A stretch of 64,000 bases of DNA from Methylobacterium sp. E-065 (GCF_022829605.1 NZ_JAKSYD010000296.1:62001-126000); one strand, 5' to 3'; shown: positions 19,592-28,885, counted from the first letter of the stretch. Program-made: numbers and translations. The notes: generated by a model not told the origin, from the sequence alone.

Positions 19592-20617
19592 ATGCGCGTC
19601 TTCCACAATCCCGACTCAGCCCGGCACGATCCCGAACGCTACTGGCGGCGCGGCACGCCGATCCCGCATCCCGAGCAGGCTGACCGCTACGCGATCCTGC
19701 GCGATGCGGCCCTGCGGGGCGGCCACACCATCGCGGAGCCCGGCGATCACGGCCTGGACCCGATCCGGGCGGTGCACGATCCCGCCTACGTGGCATTCCT
19801 GGCCGAGGCCTGGACTCGCCGGGGCGAGATGCCGGGCATCGGCGACGAGATCCTCAGCGGCGTCTTCGCCCGGCCGCACATGCACCGGCGGCCTACGGGG
19901 CTCCTCGGGCTCGCCGGCCTCTACATGGCCGACACCTCGACGCCGATCCGCGCCGGGACGTGGCCCGCCATCTACGGCGCGGCGCAATGCGCCGTCGCGG
20001 CCGCGGACTCGGCGCTCGCAGACGGTCACGCCTACGCCCTGTGCCGGCCGCCCGGCCACCACGCCTATGCGGATTCCGCCGGCGGCTTCTGCTTCCTCAA
20101 CAACAGCGCGATCGCGGCCGCCCGGATGCTGGCCGACACCGGCGGCCCGGTGGCGATCCTCGACATCGACGTCCACCACGGCAACGGCACGCAGGGGATT
20201 TTTTACGGGCGCGCGGATGTCCTGACGGTCTCGGTCCATGCCGATCCGTCGGACTACTTCCCGTTCTTCGCGGGCTATGCCGACGAGACCGGTACGGGGG
20301 CGGGGATCGGCTTCAACCGCAACCTGCCGCTGCCGCCGGGCTCGGGCGACGCCCCCTGGCTCGAAGCCGTGGAGGCGGGGCTCGCGGCGATCGCCGCGCA
20401 GAAGCCGCGGGGGCTCGTGGTGGCGCTGGGCCTCGACGCCTCGGCGGACGATCCGATCGGCGCCCTGAAAGTCACCCGGTCGGGCTTCGCCGGAGCGGCG
20501 GAAAGGATCGCCCGGGCCGGGCTGCCCACCGCCCTCGTCCAGGAGGGCGGCTACCTCTGTGCGGCATTGCCGGAGAACCTCGCGGCCTTCCTGGCGGCCT
20601 TCGACGCCGCCCGATAG
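19592..20617 (+). CDS. Histone-deacetylase-family amidohydrolase (acetylpolyamine amidohydrolase-like)
   Basis: A 341-residue zinc amidohydrolase of the HDAC/AcuC/AphA superfamily. Key features: CRPPGHHAY (tandem active-site histidines), GGFCFLNN, ILDIDVHHGNGTQ (Asp and His zinc ligands) and ALGLDASADDP (second zinc Asp). The HxxPxxPER-like opening HDPERYWRRGTPIPHPEQ is typical of bacterial acetylpolyamine amidohydrolases. Likely substrate is an acetylated polyamine or other small acetyl-amide; specificity cannot be read here. ATG 19592 matches family starts; ATG 19574 adds six residues. Confidence 0.87.
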   Translation: MRVFHNPDSARHDPERYWRRGTPIPHPEQADRYAILRDAALRGGHTIAEPGDHGLDPIRAVHDPAYVAFLAEAWTRRGEMPGIGDEILSGVFARPHMHRRPTGLLGLAGLYMADTSTPIRAGTWPAIYGAAQCAVAAADSALADGHAYALCRPPGHHAYADSAGGFCFLNNSAIAAARMLADTGGPVAILDIDVHHGNGTQGIFYGRADVLTVSVHADPSDYFPFFAGYADETGTGAGIGFNRNLPLPPGSGDAPWLEAVEAGLAAIAAQKPRGLVVALGLDASADDPIGALKVTRSGFAGAAERIARAGLPTALVQEGGYLCAALPENLAAFLAAFDAAR

Positions 20618-20634
20618 GCCCCGCGGACGGCGAA

Positions 20635-21339
20635 TTACGCCTCGTCGTCCTCGTCCTGCTGCCGGCCCTTGAGCTTGGCGAAGACCGAATCCGCGTCGAG
20701 CCGCTCCTCGCGGCCGCCGTGATCCGCCTCAGGCTCCCGCTCGTCCAGGGCCGTGGAGACCTCCGTCGGCAGCAGCGAGGCGCCGGAATCGGCCGCCACC
20801 GCGGCCGGGCGGTCGGCCGCCGCGCGCTGGACCTCGAAATCGAGGTTGATCTGGGTGGAGAGCCCCAGCGTCACCGGGTCCATCGGCTGCAGCGAGCCCG
20901 AGTTCCAGTGGGTGCGCTCGCGGATCTGCTGGATCGTCGACTTGGTGGTGCCGACCAGCCGGATGATCTGCGCGTCCTTCAGCTCCGGGTGGTTGCGCAG
21001 CAGCCACAGGATGGCGTTCGGCCGGTCCTGGCGGCGGGACAGCGGGGTGTAGCGCGGGCCCTTGGTGGTGCGCTTCACCTCCGGCAGCTTCACCTTGGAG
21101 ACGGCGGGCTTGAGCTTGTAGTGCGGCGCCTTCTGGGCCTTCTCGATCTCGTCGCGGGTGAGCTGGCCGGTGGAGACCGGATCGAGCCCCTTGATCCCGG
21201 CCGCGACCTCGCCGTCGGCGATGCCCTTCACCTCCAGCGGGTGCAGCTTGCAGAAATCGGCGATCTGCTCGAAGGCGAGCGAGGTGTTCTCGACCAGCCA
21301 GACGGCGGTCGCCTTCGGCATCAGCGGACCCTGGGACAT
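20635..21339 (-). CDS. DUF1013 family (TrcR-like) transcriptional regulator
   Basis: A 234-residue cytoplasmic protein conserved across alphaproteobacteria as DUF1013. It contains two helix-turn-helix-like segments: ATAVWLVENTSLAFEQIADFC near the N-terminus, and NAILWLLRNHPELKDAQIIRLVGTTKSTIQQI in the middle. The acidic tail (QQDEDDEA) is typical. From memory, the family has been linked to RNA polymerase and ctrA expression in Caulobacter as TrcR; treat that as recalled knowledge. ATG 21339 is preferred over an upstream start at 21378. Its 5' region is long and rich in inverted repeats. Confidence 0.85.
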   Translation of the reverse strand: MSQGPLMPKATAVWLVENTSLAFEQIADFCKLHPLEVKGIADGEVAAGIKGLDPVSTGQLTRDEIEKAQKAPHYKLKPAVSKVKLPEVKRTTKGPRYTPLSRRQDRPNAILWLLRNHPELKDAQIIRLVGTTKSTIQQIRERTHWNSGSLQPMDPVTLGLSTQINLDFEVQRAAADRPAAVAADSGASLLPTEVSTALDEREPEADHGGREERLDADSVFAKLKGRQQDEDDEA

Positions 21340-21568
21340 GTCTCTCGTGCTCCGGCCTGCGGGACGGGGGCCGGGCATCGGGCCGCGGGCTCCGGATGGT
21401 CGATCCGGATGTCCCGTCTCACGCTGTTGAATGGGGATACGGCACTATAGGCCGGGGCCGGGAGGGGCGCAATCGCGGGTTCGGAGCCTGCGCGTCGATT
21501 CACTGGGGCCGGGAGCCCGACCGACTCACCCGCGAAGGCCGCACGCGGCCGGTTGCGGCCGGGAGTGT

Positions 21569-21660
21569 GGAGAGATGGTCTTCTCTCTGGCAGTCTCAAG
21601 AAACGGAAATGGCGAGTGGAGGATTCAGCTCCGGCTCGCCATTCACCCGATGTTCTTGAG
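21569..21660. other. Nested hairpins, candidate structured RNA or regulatory element
   Basis: A small hairpin (GAGAGA..TCTCTC near 21570) is followed by a three-tier nested structure. The tiers are CTCAAGAA (21595-21602) with TTCTTGAG (21653-21660), ATGGCGAG (21609-21616) with CTCGCCAT (21635-21642), and GGAG with CTCC around a 7-base loop. All pairs are exact. It lies in the 610-bp gap upstream of the DUF1013 gene. No T-run follows on either strand, so a simple terminator is less likely. Confidence 0.55.
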
Positions 21661-21949
21661 TTGGCTAAACCCTAACGGGTAATGGCCAGGGATCGGCGGT
21701 AGCCGCCGCCGGTCCCACTCCCGAAGATAACGCGACCGGGGCGCCCCAACAACAATCCCGGACGCCTCATCAGTGTGGGCGCCCCCGTCGCGGAACAGCC
21801 GCACCGCCAGCGGATGGGTTCTGGCGGGTCGGGGCGAGCCACGCCGTGGTGACGATCTCAGGAAGCCCCTGCACCACCGGACCGGTGGAGGCGCATTGAC
21901 GGGAGGGAAGGCGCCCCGGCCCTGATGGAGCCGAGATGTGGCGCGCACC

Positions 21950-22942
21950 CTAGTCGAGAATCTCGTCGGCCCGGGCCAGGAGGGCCGGCGTGACGGCGAT
22001 GCCCAGCCCCGCCGCAGCCCGTGCGTTCAGGATGAAGCTCAGCTGGCTCGGCGCCTGGACCGGAAGGTCTCCGGGATGCGCGCCCCGCAGGATGCGATCG
22101 ACGTAGTCGCTCGCCTGCTGGAACCACACGCTCTCGTCGGACCCATAGGAGGCCAGGCCGCCGGCGGTCACGCAGGGCCGGTACGGGTAGACGGCCGGGA
22201 TCCGATGGCGCGCCGCCAGGGTCGCGATCAGGGGGCAGGTCTCGAGGGTGAAGGCGCCGGGGGAAACCAGGATCCCGACATCGCCCAGGGCGGCCAGCCT
22301 CGCGAAGGCGGGCTCCAGATCGGAGCGCTCGCGCAGGGGCACGATCACGGCCTCCAGCCCGAGGGACGCGCTGACCTGCTCGATCGATTCGGCCAGAACC
22401 GGCGCGATCGGGCTGCTCGCCGCATGCATCAGGAAGGCGACCCGTTTCAGGTCCGGGGCGATCTCCCGGAGCAGCCCCACCCATTTGCGCCCCATGGACG
22501 GCTCGGTTCCGGTCAGGCCGGTCATGGTGCCCCCGGGCTTCTGCAACGTCGCGACGAGGCCGAGGCCGACGGGGTCGGCGACCCGCGTGAACACCACCGG
22601 CGTCCGCTGCGACCGTCGGTGCAGGGCGAGCGCCACCGCGGTCGAGCGGCTGACGATGACGTCCGGCTCGGGCGTCAGGATTGCGGGCAGCAGCGGATCG
22701 ATCTGCGACGGCTCGCGGCCGACGGAGGCGAAGGTCAGCACGAGGTTCCGGCCCTCCGCCCACCCGTGCTTGACGAGGGTGCTCCTCAGGAGCCGCTCGC
22801 TCTCGCCGAATTGCGGGTCGCTCTTCGGCATGGGGAAGAGGACCACCACATGGCGGATCCGCTCCGGAGCCGCCGGGGCGGCAGGCTGGCCCGAGATCAG
22901 GACGAGGCCCGCGACCAGCCCGATGATGTTCCGTCGCCGCAT
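21950..22942 (-). CDS. ABC transporter substrate-binding protein (ABC_sub_bind family)
   Basis: A 330-residue exported binding protein: signal peptide RRRNIIGLVAGLVLISGQPAAPAAP, then the type I fold with VDPLL-like QIDPLLPAIL, PDVIVSRSTAVALAL, TPVVFTRVADPVGLGLV and NPGGNITG-like KPGGTMTGLTG, which are hallmarks of PF04392. The usual permease and ATPase partners are absent, so it is an orphan. ATG 22942 begins the signal peptide. Ligand unknown. A tandem 21-bp repeat lies just upstream (about 22960-23012). Confidence 0.85.
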   Translation of the reverse strand: MRRRNIIGLVAGLVLISGQPAAPAAPERIRHVVVLFPMPKSDPQFGESERLLRSTLVKHGWAEGRNLVLTFASVGREPSQIDPLLPAILTPEPDVIVSRSTAVALALHRRSQRTPVVFTRVADPVGLGLVATLQKPGGTMTGLTGTEPSMGRKWVGLLREIAPDLKRVAFLMHAASSPIAPVLAESIEQVSASLGLEAVIVPLRERSDLEPAFARLAALGDVGILVSPGAFTLETCPLIATLAARHRIPAVYPYRPCVTAGGLASYGSDESVWFQQASDYVDRILRGAHPGDLPVQAPSQLSFILNARAAAGLGIAVTPALLARADEILD

Positions 22943-22959
22943 GCGCCGCCCCCCTCGCC

Positions 22960-23012
22960 GGCGACCAGCCGCCACGTACCTGCGACCAGCCGCCAAGTGC
23001 CGGCGACAAGGG
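22960..23012. repeat. Short tandem repeat, about 21-bp unit
   Basis: Two and a half copies of a unit containing GCGACCAGCCGCCA lie immediately upstream of the ABC_sub_bind gene. The unit length is a multiple of three. It could affect the promoter or leader of that gene. Confidence 0.6.
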
Positions 23013-23116
23013 CGCGCGATTCGAGACCGGTCAAGCGCGATCGCACCAGGCGGCGGCGGCCGGGAACGATCGTCAGAGCGCGGTCGGAACCCGGCACGGC
23101 TCCGACCGCCGCGGCC

Positions 23117-24160
23117 TCACCGGCCCGGCAGGTTGTGGACGATCGGGAAGAACGTGTCCTTCCAGTCCTTGGGCTCGGCCTTGATGGTCTTCATCGCGTA
23201 GAAGTGCCGGGCCTGGAGCATGATGCCGTAGGGCGTGGTCGAGAAGTTGGTCCCGGGCTCCTTCATGATCGCCACCAGGGTCTCGGGCGGGGTCTTCTCT
23301 TTGGTGGCCGCCACGTAGTCCTTGGCGGCCTGGAGCGGATCCTTGGCGATCTCGGCATTGGCCTCGTCGATGGCGGCCACGATCGCGGCGGCGAGTTTCG
23401 GGTTGCGATTGAACCAGCCCGTCCGCGCGTAGAAGATCGCGTTGCTCACCGGCTCGCCGACCAGCTCGTACGAGTTCAGCACCGTGTGGATCGCCGGGTC
23501 CTGCAATTCGCGTTGCTGGAACGGCGGCAGGGAGAAGTGGCTGTTGACCTCGTTGTGCGGGCTGCCCAGAGCCGCCACTGCGTCCGGATGGCCGAGCTGG
23601 ACGGTGAGCGGATCGAGCTTGGTCGCGTTCTCGGGGCCGAACGCCTTCTTGGCGGCGATCTGGAGCAGCACCGCCTGGGACGAGACCTTCACGGAGGGCA
23701 GGGCGATCTTGTCCTTGCCGGAAAAGTCCTTGAGGTCCTTCACGTCCGGGTTGCGGGTGAGCAGCAGCATCGGCGTCGAACCGACCCCGCACAGCCCCTT
23801 CACGTCGCCGCGCGTCCGGTCGTTCAGGAGCAGCATGTTGGTGGAGCCGCTGTCGACGATGTCGATGTTGCCCGAGAGCAGCGCGTCGTTGCCGGCGGCG
23901 CCGCTCGTCAGGTTCACCCACTCCACCGCCACGTCCCCGAGGCCGGCCGCCTTGGCGTGCTTCTCGATCAGCTTGTGCTGCTCGGCGAGCACGGCCGGCA
24001 GGTAGACGAAGCCCGGCTGCCGGCTGATCCGGACCTTGGCGTCGTCGGCCCGGGCGGGGGCGACGCCGATGGGGGTGACGAGGGCAAGCCCGGCCAGCAG
24101 GAGGACGGCGGGACCCGCCCGAAAGACACGGCCCAGCCGCAACGAGCCCGTACGCACCAT
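23117..24160 (-). CDS. ABC transporter substrate-binding protein, NitT/TauT type
   Basis: A 347-residue periplasmic protein. A signal peptide (VLLLAGLALVTPIGVAPARA) is followed by a type II binding fold: RISRQPGFVYLPAVLAEQ, VEWVNLTSGAAGNDALLSGNIDIVDSGS, and GIMLQARHFYAMKTIK near the C-terminus. This resembles binding proteins for sulfonates, nitrate or thiamine precursors; the ligand cannot be assigned. ATG 24160 is preceded by GGAGAA at 5-base spacing. There is no permease or ATPase nearby. Confidence 0.87.
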   Translation of the reverse strand: MVRTGSLRLGRVFRAGPAVLLLAGLALVTPIGVAPARADDAKVRISRQPGFVYLPAVLAEQHKLIEKHAKAAGLGDVAVEWVNLTSGAAGNDALLSGNIDIVDSGSTNMLLLNDRTRGDVKGLCGVGSTPMLLLTRNPDVKDLKDFSGKDKIALPSVKVSSQAVLLQIAAKKAFGPENATKLDPLTVQLGHPDAVAALGSPHNEVNSHFSLPPFQQRELQDPAIHTVLNSYELVGEPVSNAIFYARTGWFNRNPKLAAAIVAAIDEANAEIAKDPLQAAKDYVAATKEKTPPETLVAIMKEPGTNFSTTPYGIMLQARHFYAMKTIKAEPKDWKDTFFPIVHNLPGR

Positions 24161-24331
24161 GACGCTTCTCCCTGTGGCCCGGCGTTTTCTGGGTGTCGGT
24201 GCCGAGCTTGTGATTGGACACGAATGGACAGGCTCGCGCAGCCGAGCGCAAGGCCCCGCGCCCGTCTCCACCGTCCGCCAGCGCCGAAGCGTCATGTCTT
24301 TGCACCGTGTGCGACCGGTGCGGGCGCGCGG

Positions 24332-24671
24332 GTGAGGATCGGCATCGGGGCGAAGCTCCACCCCATCCCGGCGGCCGCGCTGGTCGGCATCGTCACGGCC
24401 TCGGGCATCGGGCTCGTCAGCCCGAAGGCGCAGGTCGAGCAGGACCGCATGGCCAAGACCCGCAACGACCCGCAACGACCCGCAACCGCGTGGACACGGC
24501 CTACGGGTCGCGGCCGCCCTGGAGGAGCAGAACGCGGCGATCCGGGAGATCGTCCGCGGGGTGTCGAGCGCCGCCACGGGCGCGCAGGGCGTCACCGAGA
24601 ATGTCGGCGGCCTGCGCCAGGGTGCCGATCAGACGGTCCGGGCGTTCCTCACGGAGGTGAAGGCCGCCTGA
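24332..24671 (+). pseudogene. Remnant of a methyl-accepting chemotaxis protein
   Basis: The first half, in one frame from GTG 24332, encodes a membrane N-terminus (KLHPIPAAALVGIVTASGIGL, then VEQDRMAKTRN). The second half, in the next frame up to the TGA at 24669-24671, encodes an MCP C-terminus: LEEQNAAIREIVRGVSSAA, GVTENVGGLRQGAD. The ligand-binding domain, HAMP and most of the signalling domain are missing. The junction lies at a short tandem repeat (CCCGCAACGA units, about 24462-24487), which suggests deletion by slippage. Confidence 0.75.
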
Positions 24672-24675
24672 GCGT

Positions 24676-25302
24676 TCAGCTCCCGGAGAAGCCCCGGACC
24701 GCCGCCCGGACCAGGGCGTCGATCATCGGCCGCACGTCGTCCATGCCGAGCGGCCCGAGGCTGCCGAGATCGGCGAGATAGGTCATGCCGTGGACGCTGG
24801 ACCAGAGCGCCCGCGCCATGACGGGGATCGCCGGCCCGGCGAGGCCACCGCCGTCACGCAGGACCCCTTCGAGGACCCCGAACAGGGCCGCGATGTCGGC
24901 CTGCACCGAATCCGGCGCCGCCACGGTCCGGCGCTCGAAGATCGCCGCCCAGGCCGCATGGTGCTCGGCCGCGAAGGCGAGATACGCGTCGGCCAGGGCC
25001 AGGAGCCGCGTCTCCGTCTCCCGCGACGGGCAGGCAGCCAGCGCCCCCGCCAGGACATCCCGGAGATGCCGCATCGTGACCGCGTTGGCCTCCAGCCGCA
25101 GCAGCTCCAGGCTGTCGAACTGCGTGTAGACCGAGCCGACCGCCGTGCCGGCCCGCTCGGCGACGCCGCGGGCGGTCAGCGCCCCCGCGCCGGCCTCGTT
25201 CAGGATCGCCACCGCGGCGTCGATCAGAGCCTGGCGATCCGCCGCACGCTCGACCGAGGCCTTCCGCGGACGCCCCCGTATCTTTTTATGAACCTCGTTC
25301 AT
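24676..25302 (-). CDS. TetR-family transcriptional regulator
   Basis: A 208-residue protein. The N-terminal helix-turn-helix reads RQALIDAAVAILNEAGAGALTARGVAERAGTAVGSVYTQF; the C-terminal domain is of the WHG/TetR_C type (AEHHAAWAAIFERR, WSSVHGMTYLADLG). ATG 25302 overlaps a palindromic operator, strongly suggesting autorepression. It is divergent from a PspA-like/YiaA operon, the likely target. Confidence 0.9.
   Translation of the reverse strand: MNEVHKKIRGRPRKASVERAADRQALIDAAVAILNEAGAGALTARGVAERAGTAVGSVYTQFDSLELLRLEANAVTMRHLRDVLAGALAACPSRETETRLLALADAYLAFAAEHHAAWAAIFERRTVAAPDSVQADIAALFGVLEGVLRDGGGLAGPAIPVMARALWSSVHGMTYLADLGSLGPLGMDDVRPMIDALVRAAVRGFSGS
25288..25302. promoter_or_regulatory. 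TetR operator O1 overlapping its own start codon
   Basis: ATGAAC-CTC-GTTCAT is a perfect 6+3+6 palindrome covering the TetR start codon. A second site of the same pattern lies 58 bp away. Confidence 0.7.
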
Positions 25303-25346
25303 TTTATCCCTTGCGCCGGGCACCGCCGCGTGGTTCCCTCGTTTTA

Positions 25347-25359
25347 TGAACGACGTTCA
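25347..25359. promoter_or_regulatory. TetR operator O2
   Basis: TGAAC-GAC-GTTCA repeats the TGAAC-N3-GTTCA pattern of O1, in the short divergent promoter region between the TetR gene and the PspA-like gene. Confidence 0.7.
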
Positions 25360-25405
25360 ATCAAATCCGGACCGGCTCCTGACCGTCGTTCCCGCGAGGT
25401 GAACC

Positions 25406-26134
25406 GTGACGAGGACCCTCTCTCTCCTGATGCGCGGCGTGATCGCCGACAACGCCCAGGCAATCCACGTTGCCCATGCCGTGACCATCCTGCGCCAGCA
25501 GATCCGGGACGCCGCCGGCGCCCTGGCGACCGCCCGGCGGGAACTCGCCGTGGCCATGGCCTACCATGCCGCCGAGGCCCGCGCCCTCGACGCGATCGGA
25601 ACCCGGATCGACACCCTGTCGGACGGGGCGCGGCGGGCGCTCAGCGACGGCCGCACGGATCTCGGGACCGAGGCGGCACTCCACATCGCCGCCCTGGAGG
25701 ACGAGCGGACCGACCGCCGGGAGGCCGCCGACCGCTTCGCCGCCGAGGTCGAGCGGCTGAAGCGCCTGGTCGCACAGGGGGGCGAGCGGCTGCGGGATCT
25801 CGACCGCGGGCTCCAGACCGCCCGCACCACCGAGGCGCTGCGCCGGGCGGGGCTTGAGGGCCGCCGGGCCACGACCCTCTCGGCGGGGGCGCTTGGCGAG
25901 GCGGAGCGGACGCTGGCCCGCCTGCGCGCGCGGCACGCGGCCGAGGCGGATGTCGCCGCCGCGCTGAACGCACTGGAGACCGAGGCCGCGGGCGGGATCG
26001 AGGCCGACCTCGAAGCCGCCGGCTACGGCCGCCCCCGCACGGACCCGCGGGCGGTGCTCGACCGCCTCAAAGCGCTCTCCGCCGAAGTGGGCACCGGTTC
26101 GGCGCAAGAGAGCGCGTCACCACAAGGTCTCTGA
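25406..26134 (+). CDS. PspA/IM30-like coiled-coil protein
   Basis: A 242-residue, almost wholly helical protein related to phage-shock protein A: LSLLMRGVIADNAQ at the N-terminus, then long heptad-rich helices (LRQQIRDAAGALATARREL, TDRREAADRFAAEVERLKRLV). Members bind and protect the inner membrane. GTG 25406 follows GAGGTGA, a strong ribosome-binding site. The last 20 codons and the stop come from dispersed repeat R2. Two TetR operators precede it and a YiaA-like gene follows. Confidence 0.8.
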   Translation: MTRTLSLLMRGVIADNAQAIHVAHAVTILRQQIRDAAGALATARRELAVAMAYHAAEARALDAIGTRIDTLSDGARRALSDGRTDLGTEAALHIAALEDERTDRREAADRFAAEVERLKRLVAQGGERLRDLDRGLQTARTTEALRRAGLEGRRATTLSAGALGEAERTLARLRARHAAEADVAAALNALETEAAGGIEADLEAAGYGRPRTDPRAVLDRLKALSAEVGTGSAQESASPQGL

Positions 26135-26144
26135 GCCGCGACCT
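26071..26144 (-). repeat. Two-hairpin dispersed repeat, copy R2
   Basis: Read on the minus strand: hairpin 1 AGGTC..GACCT, linker with TTGTGGTGAC, and hairpin 2 with GCGCTCTC/GAGAGCGC and CGCCGAA/TTCGGCG, all perfect. It overlaps the 3' end of the PspA-like gene and supplies its stop codon. Confidence 0.85.
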
Positions 26145-26196
26145 GATCAAACCGCATCCATCCCAATCCTTCGAACAGCAAACGGGAATCCGCACC

Positions 26197-26472
26197 ATGA
26201 TCCCACAGATGCCCCATACCGGCGCCTGGAAGACCTTCACGCTGGTCAGTTTCGCCGCCGCAGCCGCCATGCTGACGATCGGGATCTTCTTCCTGCCCGC
26301 GGATATCTGGATCAAGGGCTACCTCGCCATGGCGTCGCTGTTCCTCACGGGCACGACCTTCACCCTGGCCAAGACCCTGCGCGACGAGCACGAGGCGAAC
26401 CGGCTGATCAACAAGATCGAGGACGCCGCCACCGAGCGCGTCCTGCGCGAGGCGATCCCGGGCCGGCTCTGA
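26197..26472 (+). CDS. YiaA/YiaB-family inner-membrane protein
   Basis: A 91-residue protein with two membrane helices (FTLVSFAAAAAMLTIGIFFL and GYLAMASLFLTGTTFTLA) and the conserved cytoplasmic AKTLRDEHEANRL, matching the YiaAB two-helix family. It lies 62 bp after the PspA-like gene in the same direction; the two often co-occur in bacteria. Role unknown; a membrane-stress function with the PspA-like partner is an inference. Confidence 0.87.
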   Translation: MIPQMPHTGAWKTFTLVSFAAAAAMLTIGIFFLPADIWIKGYLAMASLFLTGTTFTLAKTLRDEHEANRLINKIEDAATERVLREAIPGRL

Positions 26473-26490
26473 GACCCGGGCGGGCGCCGC

Positions 26491-27378
26491 TCAGCCAGCG
26501 GCGCCCAGAAACTCTTCCAGAACCGTCGAGAATTCCGGCGTGCGCAGGTAGCCGTAGGATTTGTGCCGGTTCTCGGTGCCGTCCGGCCTCCGGTAGGCGT
26601 TGATCACCGGCACGTCCCGGACCCGCACGCCGTCGGCGTTCGGGGCGTAGATCTCCGCGAGGTCGTCGCCCACCGTGGCGATGTCCTGGCGGTCCATCAG
26701 GTTGGTCCAGGCGGTCAGCGCCGCCGGGACGCGCAGGGCACCGTGCTCGTCGGCGAGCTTCAGCTTCAGCTCGGCCAGCGCCAGGGGCGAGCCCAGGGTG
26801 ACCAGGGCGCAGCGGGGCAGGGGGGTCCCGTCCGCCTCGGCGGCGCGCAGCACGTCGTAGGCAATCAGGCCGCCCATCGAATGCGCGGCGATCAGCACGT
26901 CGTCGCCGGCGGCCTCGGCGAGCACCGCGCGCAGGCGCTCCCGGGCCGCCGCCCGAAAGCCCGCATCCGTGTAGTAGCCCCAGAGGTCGTCGAGGCGGTA
27001 TTCGAGGATCAGGTCGTCCACCGGGGTCAGCCCGGCGGCCTCCTGCATGTGCGACAGGCTGCGGTAGATCCGGTCGGTGAGCGTCGGCGCGGCGCTCTCG
27101 GGATCGCCCGCCGGCGAGGGGAACGGGCCGAGCCCGTAATCGGGCCGGTAGGGCTCGCGGTTGCTGTCGTCGGTGAGCGGCTGCGGATAGCGCAGATCCG
27201 CCCAGTAGACGAAGGTGAAGCGCAGGCGGCCCTCCGGCACGTGCATCCCGCGATTGCGGTCGAGCCCCTCGCGGATCGCGGCCTGCCACCAGCCCGCCTT
27301 CTCGTCACGCGGCGGCTTGTTGGCGAGCCCGTGGATGCCGATGATGTGCGCCCGACCCAGTGTCCGCTCCCGAACCAA
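26491..27378 (-). CDS. Alpha/beta hydrolase, lipase-like
   Basis: A 295-residue hydrolase. The oxyanion strand is HIIGIHGLANKPP, the nucleophile elbow is IAAHSMGGLIAYD (Ser of the GxSxG-like AHSMG), and VTLGSPLALAE follows, as in lipases and PGAP1-like esterases. No signal peptide, so cytoplasmic. The only start in range is TTG 27378. Substrate unknown. A multi-hairpin repeat separates it from prs upstream. Confidence 0.75.
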   Translation of the reverse strand: MVRERTLGRAHIIGIHGLANKPPRDEKAGWWQAAIREGLDRNRGMHVPEGRLRFTFVYWADLRYPQPLTDDSNREPYRPDYGLGPFPSPAGDPESAAPTLTDRIYRSLSHMQEAAGLTPVDDLILEYRLDDLWGYYTDAGFRAAARERLRAVLAEAAGDDVLIAAHSMGGLIAYDVLRAAEADGTPLPRCALVTLGSPLALAELKLKLADEHGALRVPAALTAWTNLMDRQDIATVGDDLAEIYAPNADGVRVRDVPVINAYRRPDGTENRHKSYGYLRTPEFSTVLEEFLGAAG

Positions 27379-27433
27379 ACCCCGTATCGGCTGAGCACAT
27401 AGGGCCTTCGCGCGCAGGTGGTACTGCGACCCG

Positions 27434-27524
27434 GGTTTCCAAAGGGCGTGCCCTTTGGCGGGGTGTCAGGGCGAGGCCCCGACGAAGATCCGGGCTCCGC
27501 GAACGGTCTCGACCTTTCGAAACC
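27434..27524 (-). repeat. Multi-hairpin dispersed repeat, copy B
   Basis: The ends are GGTTTC and GAAACC in inverted orientation. It contains CCAAAGGGC/GCCCTTTGG and GGTCTCGACC palindromes. It is shorter and more degenerate than copies A and C, and lies between prs and the hydrolase gene. Confidence 0.85.
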
Positions 27525-27541
27525 ATGCCTTTGTCCGGCGC

Positions 27542-28486
<945 letters not shown>

Positions 28487-28648
28487 GGGCAGCCGCTCAC
28501 TCGCGGCCGGTCTGCCCGCCGCGCTCCGATGGCCGGCCCTTGCAGGCCGGAACGATGCGATGACGGGCGAGGCTCATAGCAGCGGGCCGGAAGTGTCACA
28601 ATGCCTTCACGCAGTCCTTACGGATGCCGCGCACAGGCCGTGCCCCGT

Positions 28649-28885
28649 TCAGACGGCCGGCGGCTCCAGCAGCCGGTGCAGGTGGACCACGAAATAACGG
28701 GTCTGGGCGCTGTCCACGGTGGCCTGCGCCTTGGCCCGCCACGCGGCCTGCGCGGAGGCGTAATCCGGGAAGATGCCGACGATATCGAGATTCGCGAGAT
28801 CCCGGAACCGGATGCCGTCGAGATCCTGCAACTCGCCGCCGAAGACCAAGTGGAGCTTCTGGTCGCTATCGATCGCCGTCGTCAT
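28649..28885 (-). CDS. DUF4170 family protein
   Basis: A 78-residue protein: KLHLVFGGELQDLDGIRF, LDIVGIFPDYASAQAAWRAKAQATVD, RYFVVHLHRLLEP. This matches the small alphaproteobacterial DUF4170 family, of unknown function. ATG 28885 is preceded by GGAGGAG at good spacing, which rules out the longer upstream frame. Confidence 0.85.
   Translation of the reverse strand: MTTAIDSDQKLHLVFGGELQDLDGIRFRDLANLDIVGIFPDYASAQAAWRAKAQATVDSAQTRYFVVHLHRLLEPPAV

Noticed and set aside
21643..21948. Minus-strand 101-codon frame upstream of the DUF1013 gene
   Set aside because: Arg/Pro-rich, no domain, overlaps the hairpin region; probably random in GC-rich DNA.
24462..24487. Tandem CCCGCAACGA units as a possible CRISPR
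   Set aside because: Units are adjacent without spacers and lie at the junction of a receptor remnant.
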